From NCBI GenBank assembly GCA_023413605.1, contig JAEZPL010000211.1, forward strand, positions 1 through 5,916: 5,916 nt of DNA, in the 5' to 3' direction. Under the pieces are notes generated by a model. It was given only the letters and a program-made list of their open reading frames with translations. It had not been told where the DNA came from and did not search any database. The stretch is from Pseudomonadota bacterium (GTDB lineage: Bacteria > Pseudomonadota > Alphaproteobacteria > Azospirillales > Azospirillaceae). Position numbers and translations under genes: made by a program. Below, piece by piece: positions 1 through 5,916 of the stretch; position 1 is the stretch's first letter, and every line of letters begins with the position of its first letter.

Positions 1-1066
1 CGAAGTTGATGACGTGGGTGATGTCGCGCACGTCGATGCCGCGCGCCGCCACGTCGGTCGCCACCAGCAGGCGGACCTGGCCGGTGCGCAGGCGCTGGAG
101 CGTGCGGTTGCGCTTGAACTGGTCCATATCGCCGTGCAGGGCGGCGGCGGCATGGCCGGCGTCGCTCAGCTCCTCGGCCAGGGCATCCGCGTCGCGCTTG
201 GTCGCGGCGAAGATGATCGCCTTGCCGACCTCCGGCTGGTCCGCGAAGTGCTTCAGCAGGCGGCGCTTGTGGTCCATGTCGTCGGCGTGGTGCAGACGCT
301 GCTCGACGTTCACCGAGGTGGTCGAGCTTTCAACGGCGACGCGCACCGGGTCACGCAGCAGCTTGCCGGCCAGCTGGGCCATGCGGCGGTCCAGCGTGGC
401 GGTGAACAGCAGCGTCTGGCGGCTGTCCGGGCAGCACTTGGCGATCAGCTCGACGTCGTCGAGGAAGCCCATGTCCAGCATGCGGTCCGCCTCGTCCAGG
501 ATCAGCACCTCGACGGTGCTGAGGTCGATGCGGTTGCGCGACACGTGGTCCAGCAGACGGCCCGGCGTGGCCACCATCACGTCCACGGCGCGGGACAGAA
601 GGCGCAGCTGGTCGCGGTACGGCATGCCGCCGACCACGTCCACGATGTTGCGCTTCATGAACTTCGCGTACTTGCGGGCGGCGTCGGTGACCTGCTTGGC
701 CAGTTCGCGCGTCGGGGCGAGCACCAGAACGCGCGGGGCGGCGACGCCCAGGCGCGGCAGCTCGGCCGTGCGGGTCAGGGCCGGCAGCATGAAGGCGGCG
801 GTCTTGCCGGTGCCGGTCTCGGCGGTGGCAAGGATGTCGCGGCCGGCCAGGGCCGGCGGGATCGCCTCGGCCTGGACCGGGGTCGGGGTGTTGTACTCAA
901 ACGCTTCCAGCGCCTTCAGCACCAGCGGGTGCAGGCCGAGCGGCGCGAAAGCGCTCTCGGAGGCGGTGATGTCGGTGTCGGCGGTATCGGCAACAATGGT
1001 TTCGGCAACATTGGTTTCGACGGCCAGGGTCTCGTCGGTAGCGGGCATCTCGACGGCAGCGGTCAT
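1..1066 (-). CDS. DEAD-box ATP-dependent RNA helicase, SrmB/RhlE-like (3' end outside window)
   Basis: An ATP-dependent RNA-remodelling enzyme of the cytoplasm. DEAD-box proteins of this type act in ribosome assembly, RNA decay and cold adaptation. The 355 residues seen carry the family motifs in order: Q motif TPVQ (62-65), Walker A AETGTGKT (82-89), PTREL (118-122), GG (146-147), TPGR (167-170), DEAD (191-194), motif III as TAT rather than the usual SAT (222-224), IIF (284-286) and ATDVAARGID (336-345). Motif VI and the C-terminal tail lie beyond the window edge. The stretches ADDMDHKRRLL and FTATLD resemble E. coli SrmB more than RhlE as I recall them, but the subfamily cannot be fixed without the tail. 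Residues 1-37 are an acidic, Ala/Thr-rich extension before the core. The start is uncertain: ATG at 1066 has no close ribosome site, whereas an in-frame TTG at 1078 lies 9 nt after AGGAAAGG (1088-1095) and would add four residues. Confidence 0.95.
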   Translation of the reverse strand, partial: MTAAVEMPATDETLAVETNVAETIVADTADTDITASESAFAPLGLHPLVLKALEAFEYNTPTPVQAEAIPPALAGRDILATAETGTGKTAAFMLPALTRTAELPRLGVAAPRVLVLAPTRELAKQVTDAARKYAKFMKRNIVDVVGGMPYRDQLRLLSRAVDVMVATPGRLLDHVSRNRIDLSTVEVLILDEADRMLDMGFLDDVELIAKCCPDSRQTLLFTATLDRRMAQLAGKLLRDPVRVAVESSTTSVNVEQRLHHADDMDHKRRLLKHFADQPEVGKAIIFAATKRDADALAEELSDAGHAAAALHGDMDQFKRNRTLQRLRTGQVRLLVATDVAARGIDVRDITHVINF

Positions 1067-1087
1067 TTCGTTCGACAAGAAGTGAAA

Positions 1088-1096
1088 CCTTTCCTC
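1088..1096 (-). promoter_or_regulatory. Ribosome binding site bearing on the helicase start
   Basis: The minus strand reads GAGGAAAGG here, a good Shine-Dalgarno sequence. It lies 9 nt before an in-frame TTG (1076-1078) and 21 nt before the first in-frame ATG (1064-1066). The spacing favours TTG as the true start, or a site used jointly. The ATG itself is preceded only by AACGAA. Confidence 0.55.
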
Positions 1097-1147
1097 AGGA
1101 CCAAGACGGCGCACGTCCGCCGCACCCGGATGGTGAGCGGTGGTACA

Positions 1148-1163
1148 CCGGCGTTTTCGCCGG
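1148..1163 (-). repeat. Perfect hairpin CCGGCG-AAAA-CGCCGG in the helicase leader
   Basis: A 6-bp all-GC stem (1148-1153 with 1158-1163) closes a 4-nt loop that reads AAAA on the mRNA strand. No U-run follows, so it is not a terminator in the minus direction. It sits about 80 nt before the helicase start and could be a folding or protein-binding element of the leader. Confidence 0.5.
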
Positions 1164-1244
1164 GAGGAGGTCGGAAGAGGGAGAGGCGTCTGTCCGAAGC
1201 AACGGGCGACCGGGTCCTTGAGAGGGCCATCCCGCAATATCAAA

Positions 1245-1268
1245 GCGCGTCTCGCTCAAGAGACGCGC
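1245..1268 (-). repeat. Perfect 9-bp hairpin, possible attenuator or mscL terminator
   Basis: The arms GCGCGTCTC (1245-1253) and GAGACGCGC (1260-1268) are perfect reverse complements around a 6-nt loop. On the minus strand the stem is followed by TTTGATATT, a weak U-rich tract. If the promoter at 1293-1321 is correct, the hairpin lies about 20-40 nt into the helicase leader and could attenuate transcription. Otherwise it may end mscL transcripts, whose stop codon lies about 120 nt upstream. The tract is too short and interrupted for a confident terminator call. Confidence 0.5.
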
Positions 1269-1292
1269 GAGCCTCCAGCGATCAAGACGCCC

Positions 1293-1321
1293 TACATAGG
1301 GGGTTGCGGCGCACAATCCAA
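1293..1321 (-). promoter_or_regulatory. Probable sigma-70-type promoter of the helicase gene
   Basis: On the minus strand, TTGGAT (1316-1321) and TATGTA (1293-1298) stand 17 nt apart. Both hexamers are weak against the E. coli consensus. The -10 context CCTATGTAGG matches that of the stronger secA promoter in this window (CCTATGTGAG, also at 17-nt spacing), which supports it. An AT-rich stretch just upstream (GAAAATTCTTC on this strand) could act as an UP element. The -10 lies within a short palindrome, CCCTATGTAGGG (1290-1301). Confidence 0.5.
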
Positions 1322-1388
1322 GAAGAATTTTCGCAATCCGCTCCGCGGTTTGGCAGGGCTGCCGTGCAAGACCGTCAGGCCAGCCCGC

Positions 1389-1853
1389 TCACTCCGGGCG
1401 CGCCACGGGCTTCCCGTCTGCCGACGGGGCCGTTGACGGGGCCGGCAAGCGGGTCATCAGCGCGTCACGGATCTCCTGCAGCAGGATTTCTTCACGGGGG
1501 GTCGGTTTTGGCTTGGAGTCCTGGAGGACATGCAGCCGGTTGACCTGCCGCACGATCAGGAACAGCGCCGCCGCGACGATGAAGAAGTTGATGACGGCGT
1601 TGAGGAAGCGGCCGTAGTTGATGGTCGCCGCCCCGGCCGCCTCCGCCGCGGCAAGGCTGTCGTAATGCCCGCCGGACAGGTTGATGAAGTAGTTGGAGAA
1701 GTCGACCCCGCCCATGATCCAGCCGATGGGCGGCATCAGCACGTCCCGGACCAGCGAATTCACGATCCCGGTGAAGGCCGCGCCGATGATGATGCCGACG
1801 GCAAGGTCCACGACGTTGCCCCGGCTTATGAAGGTCTTGAATTCCTGAAGCAT
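1389..1853 (-). CDS. mscL: Large-conductance mechanosensitive channel MscL
   Basis: An inner-membrane homopentameric channel that opens under high membrane tension and releases solutes during osmotic downshock. The 154-residue product opens with the family signature: FKTFISRGNVVDLAVG (5-20), running into the pore-lining first membrane helix (about 15-40) with the conserved small-residue pattern VGIIIGAAF. A periplasmic loop follows (about 45-78). The second membrane helix comes next (about 85-105, NFFIVAAALFLIV), and then the cytoplasmic helix EEILLQEIRDAL (121-132). The protein is slightly longer than E. coli MscL (136 residues) because of a Pro/Ala-rich tail after residue 137. The ATG at 1853 fits the family N-terminus exactly and has GGGAG (1861-1865) 7 nt upstream. 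The reading frame stays open further upstream, but that stretch crosses the secA terminator and is not coding. No clear promoter is visible between it and secA. Confidence 0.96.
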   Translation of the reverse strand: MLQEFKTFISRGNVVDLAVGIIIGAAFTGIVNSLVRDVLMPPIGWIMGGVDFSNYFINLSGGHYDSLAAAEAAGAATINYGRFLNAVINFFIVAAALFLIVRQVNRLHVLQDSKPKPTPREEILLQEIRDALMTRLPAPSTAPSADGKPVARPE

Positions 1854-1860
1854 GGCTGCG

Positions 1861-1880
1861 CTCCCGCTTTCCAAGGCGGG
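1861..1880 (-). promoter_or_regulatory. Hairpin overlapping the mscL ribosome binding site
   Basis: On the minus strand CCCGC (1876-1880) can pair with GCGGG (1863-1867) across an 8-nt loop. The last three bases of the right arm belong to the Shine-Dalgarno GGGAG (1861-1865). The fold would partly hide the ribosome site and could limit or modulate mscL translation. This is a structural reading from sequence only; a 5-bp GC stem is of moderate stability. Confidence 0.35.
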
Positions 1881-1934
1881 AAACGAGACAGGCGCGGCGA
1901 TGATCCCGGAAGGGGGCGGCCGAGTGCTGAAAAA

Positions 1935-2001
1935 TTCACCACAGAGACACGGAGATACAGAGGAACTGGCTTCTCTGTGTCTCCGTGTCTCTGTGGTTGA
2001 A
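1935..2001. repeat. Palindromic repeat element of the CACAGAGACACGGAG type
   Basis: A near-perfect long inverted repeat. The arms 1939-1962 and 1973-1996 (24 nt each) match at 23 positions. The one mismatch (T1956 opposite G1979) would be a G-U wobble in a plus-strand transcript. The outer bases TTCA (1935-1938) pair with T1997 and GAA (1999-2001), leaving T1998 as a bulge. The inner loop is about 10 nt. Such sequences recur in many unrelated bacterial genomes and give spurious peptides such as 'RHGDTE' and 'HRDTETQR' when translated, which occur here in several frames. It carries no gene and is probably a non-autonomous dispersed repeat. On the minus strand it is followed by GAATTTTT, so it may also stop transcripts leaving secA. 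Confidence 0.85.
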
Positions 2002-2016
2002 ATCTCCGCCGCACCC

Positions 2017-2048
2017 AAAAACAAAGGGCCGGACAAAGCGTCCGGCCC
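2017..2048 (-). terminator. Rho-independent terminator of secA
   Basis: On the minus strand a perfect 9-bp GC-rich stem, GGGCCGGAC (2040-2048) with GTCCGGCCC (2026-2034), closes a 5-nt loop and is followed at once by TTTGTTTTT (2017-2025). It begins 23 nt after the secA stop codon, the classic place and form of an intrinsic terminator, and it separates secA from mscL. Confidence 0.92.
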
Positions 2049-2071
2049 CCGTAACGTCTTGGCGTCGCGTC

Positions 2072-4807
<2,736 letters not shown>

Positions 4808-4830
4808 GAAAACCTCGGGGGTGGACGTCG

Positions 4831-4857
4831 TGAGAGCCGGCTTTTTGACCGGTCTCA
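4831..4857. repeat. Inverted repeat at the secA transcription start
   Basis: TGAGA (4831-4835) pairs with TCTCA (4853-4857), and CCGG (4837-4840) pairs with CCGG (4849-4852), with one bulged base and an 8-nt loop. The right arm runs into the secA -10 hexamer and covers the expected transcription start near 4849. It could be an operator, or a hairpin at the extreme 5' end of the secA mRNA. No known regulator site is recognised. Confidence 0.45.
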
Positions 4858-4884
4858 CATAGGCCCGAAGCAAGTTTCTGTCAA
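4856..4884 (-). promoter_or_regulatory. secA promoter (TTGACA-17-TATGTG)
   Basis: On the minus strand a perfect -35 hexamer TTGACA (4879-4884) lies 17 nt from TATGTG (4856-4861). The -10 begins TAT, as is usual for the housekeeping sigma factor in alphaproteobacteria. Transcription would start near 4849, giving a leader of about 40 nt before the secA ATG. Confidence 0.75.
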
Positions 4885-4899
4885 CGAGACCCGCCCCTT

Positions 4900-4911
4900 T
4901 GGACGCGTCCA
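4900..4911. repeat. 12-bp perfect palindrome TGGACGCGTCCA upstream of the secA promoter
   Basis: A perfect dyad centred about 56 bp upstream of the expected secA transcription start, just beyond its -35. Position and symmetry are compatible with binding of a dimeric regulator. The sequence matches no operator I recognise, and in GC-rich DNA a 12-bp palindrome may arise by chance. Confidence 0.35.
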
Positions 4912-5013
4912 TAACGCGAAGACGGGGATACGGGCGTGTGGCACGCCATGGTTCCACCACCGTTCCGCCGCCATATCGCCCCGCGCATGGTTGACACAGG
5001 GTATCAGGACCGC

Positions 5014-5042
5014 TTGCCCCGCGCGCCGAAGCCATGCTTAAT
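5014..5042 (+). promoter_or_regulatory. Possible promoter of the peptidyl-prolyl isomerase gene
   Basis: TTGCCC (5014-5019) and CTTAAT (5037-5042) are 17 nt apart and each matches four of six consensus bases. An alternative -35, a perfect TTGACA at 4991-4996, has no good -10 at the right distance. The assignment is therefore tentative. Confidence 0.35.
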
Positions 5043-5128
5043 CCCCGCGGATTCGGGCGCGAGACGGACGCCTGACTGCGACAACAATCGCCTGAAACAA
5101 GGCCCCCCGCCGGAAGGAATGAGACCCC

Positions 5129-5916
5129 ATGGTGAATCGAGTGTTCCGCACCGCCCTTCTGTCCATGGCCGCCTGCGGCATGGCCCTGACCGCCTACGCG
5201 CAGAGCCCGGCTCCCGCGGCGGGCACCCCGGCTCCGGCCGCCCAATCCACCCCTGCCGACCCGGTCGTCGCCCGCGTCAACGGTGAGGAAATCCACCGCT
5301 CCGACGTCCAGCGCATGGTCGGCCAGCTGCCGCCGCAGGTCCAGCAGATGCCGCTGGAAATGATCTATCCGGCGGTGATCGAGCAGCTGGTGAATTCCAA
5401 GCTGGTGGCGTCGGCCGGCTACAAGGCCAACCTCGCCGGCACCCCGGAGGTGAAGGACGAGATCAAGCGCGCCGAGGAGCGCGCGGTCCAGCGCGCCTAC
5501 ATCCAGAAGGAAGTGCAGTCCCGCATCACCCCGGCCAAGCTGGACGAGGCCTACAAGGACTTCCTGAAGCAGAACCCGCCCCAGGAAGAGGTGAAGGCCA
5601 GCCACATCCTCGTCGAGAAGGAAGACGAGGCCAAGGGCATCATCGCCGAGCTGAACAAGGGCGGCGACTTCGCCAAGATCGCCAAGGAGAAGTCGAAGGA
5701 TCCGGTGGCGGCCCAGCAGGGCGGCGACCTCGGCTACTTCACCAAGGACACGATGGTCGAGCCCTTCGCCGACGCCGCCTTCGCCATGAAGAAGGGCGAG
5801 ATCAGCAAGGAGCCGGTGAAGACCCAGTTCGGCTGGCACGTCATCAAGGTCGAGGACAAGCGTACCCAGCCGCAGCCGACCCTGGACGAGGTGAAGCCGC
5901 AGCTTGAGCAGCAGCT
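5129..5916 (+). CDS. Periplasmic parvulin-type peptidyl-prolyl cis-trans isomerase (3' end outside window)
   Basis: Catalyses cis-trans isomerisation of X-Pro bonds and probably acts as a folding helper for secreted proteins. The first 262 residues are present. Residues 1-24 form a signal peptide: basic start MVNRVFR, hydrophobic core, and cleavage after AYA-24. A Pro/Ala-rich linker (25-43) follows. An N-terminal helical chaperone-like segment of the SurA/PrsA type (about 45-150) opens with VVARVNGEEI. The parvulin domain (about 154-244) shows the hallmarks SHILV (158-162), GGDLGYF (198-204) and FGWHVIKV (234-241), with the family histidines H159 and H237. Cys16 lies in MAAC, which resembles a weak lipobox, but the hydrophobic stretch runs past it, so ordinary secretion is more likely. 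The ATG at 5129 is preceded by GGAAGGA (5112-5118) 10 nt upstream; an ATG at 5119 is out of frame. It is divergent from secA. In related alphaproteobacteria such a gene often precedes argJ, which cannot be checked here. Confidence 0.93.
   Translation, partial: MVNRVFRTALLSMAACGMALTAYAQSPAPAAGTPAPAAQSTPADPVVARVNGEEIHRSDVQRMVGQLPPQVQQMPLEMIYPAVIEQLVNSKLVASAGYKANLAGTPEVKDEIKRAEERAVQRAYIQKEVQSRITPAKLDEAYKDFLKQNPPQEEVKASHILVEKEDEAKGIIAELNKGGDFAKIAKEKSKDPVAAQQGGDLGYFTKDTMVEPFADAAFAMKKGEISKEPVKTQFGWHVIKVEDKRTQPQPTLDEVKPQLEQQ

Larger units (their letters stand above)
1067..1286 (-). other. Structured 5' leader of the helicase mRNA (gene-free stretch)
   Basis: This is the presumed untranslated leader, about 220 nt, between the predicted transcription start near 1286 and the helicase start. 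It holds two perfect hairpins (1245-1268 and 1148-1163) and a pyrimidine-rich tract on the mRNA (1162-1186 as purines on the plus strand). A 55-codon open frame (1063-1230, minus) lacks a ribosome site and uses rare Arg codons, so I do not call it a gene. No RNA family is recognised. Long leaders are common on autoregulated and cold-shock helicase genes, but that role here is inference. Confidence 0.4.
4808..5128. other. Divergent control region between secA and the isomerase gene
   Basis: This gene-free stretch holds the secA leader and promoter, the inverted repeats at 4831-4857, 4900-4911 and 4933-4947 (GGCGTG-TGG-CACGCC), and a possible plus-strand promoter at 5014-5042. I see no tRNA, small gene or recognised riboswitch in it. 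The divergent arrangement allows secretion motor and periplasmic folding factor to be controlled from one region. Confidence 0.6.

Noticed and set aside
1095..1316. A 73-codon minus-strand frame in the helicase leader
   Set aside because: It opens with a TTG or rarer start inside the predicted promoter, upstream of the likely transcription start, and has no ribosome site or recognisable features.
1352..1363. GGCAG-GG-CTGCC as a terminator for mscL
   Set aside because: The loop would be too small and no U-run follows on the minus strand.
14..1543. A long plus-strand open frame across the helicase and its leader
   Set aside because: It is the antisense shadow of the helicase, has low-complexity Gly/His/Gln-rich translation, and runs into the mscL gene.
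4939..4954. TGGCAC followed by GTT, suggesting a sigma-54 promoter
   Set aside because: The -24 half fits, but the required GC of the -12 element is missing at the correct spacing.
4936..5286. A plus-strand frame of 116 codons overlapping the isomerase start
   Set aside because: It overlaps the isomerase in another frame, lacks any family signal, and the isomerase has a good ribosome site and signal peptide.

Overview
The window comes from the chromosome of a GC-rich alphaproteobacterium. The codon use, the SecA sequence with its terminal zinc-binding tail, and the divergent pairing of secA with a periplasmic parvulin-type isomerase all suggest a member of the Rhodospirillales such as Azospirillum. 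The genus is an inference from recalled similarity, not a search.

Layout. Three genes lie on the minus strand and one on the plus strand. (1) 1-1066, minus: the N-terminal 355 residues of a DEAD-box RNA helicase of SrmB/RhlE type, cut by the window edge before motif VI. (2) 1067-1388: a gene-free stretch holding the probable helicase promoter (1293-1321) and a leader of about 220 nt with two perfect hairpins. (3) 1389-1853, minus: mscL, the large-conductance mechanosensitive channel. (4) 1854-2071: an intergenic region with a possible hairpin over the mscL ribosome site, a 67-bp palindromic repeat of the 'CACAGAGACACGGAG' kind, and a clear Rho-independent terminator for secA. (5) 2072-4807, minus: complete secA. 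(6) 4808-5128: a divergent control region with a strong secA promoter (TTGACA-17-TATGTG), inverted repeats and a weaker plus-strand promoter. (7) 5129-5916, plus: a signal-peptide-bearing parvulin peptidyl-prolyl isomerase, missing its C-terminus.

How the genes fit together. SecA drives unfolded proteins through SecYEG, and the divergent isomerase probably helps those proteins fold in the periplasm, so the two form a functional pair around a shared control region. MscL is an inner-membrane safety valve and the helicase remodels RNA, probably in ribosome assembly or at low temperature. Neither has an evident link to secretion. The terminator after secA and the separate promoter before the helicase suggest three independent minus-strand units.

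This is mostly a conserved housekeeping region and I see no new multi-gene system. The items most worth a second look are the palindromic repeat between secA and mscL, the structured helicase leader (with a 55-codon open frame whose stop overlaps the helicase ATG), the mscL ribosome-site hairpin, and the inverted repeats around the secA promoter.
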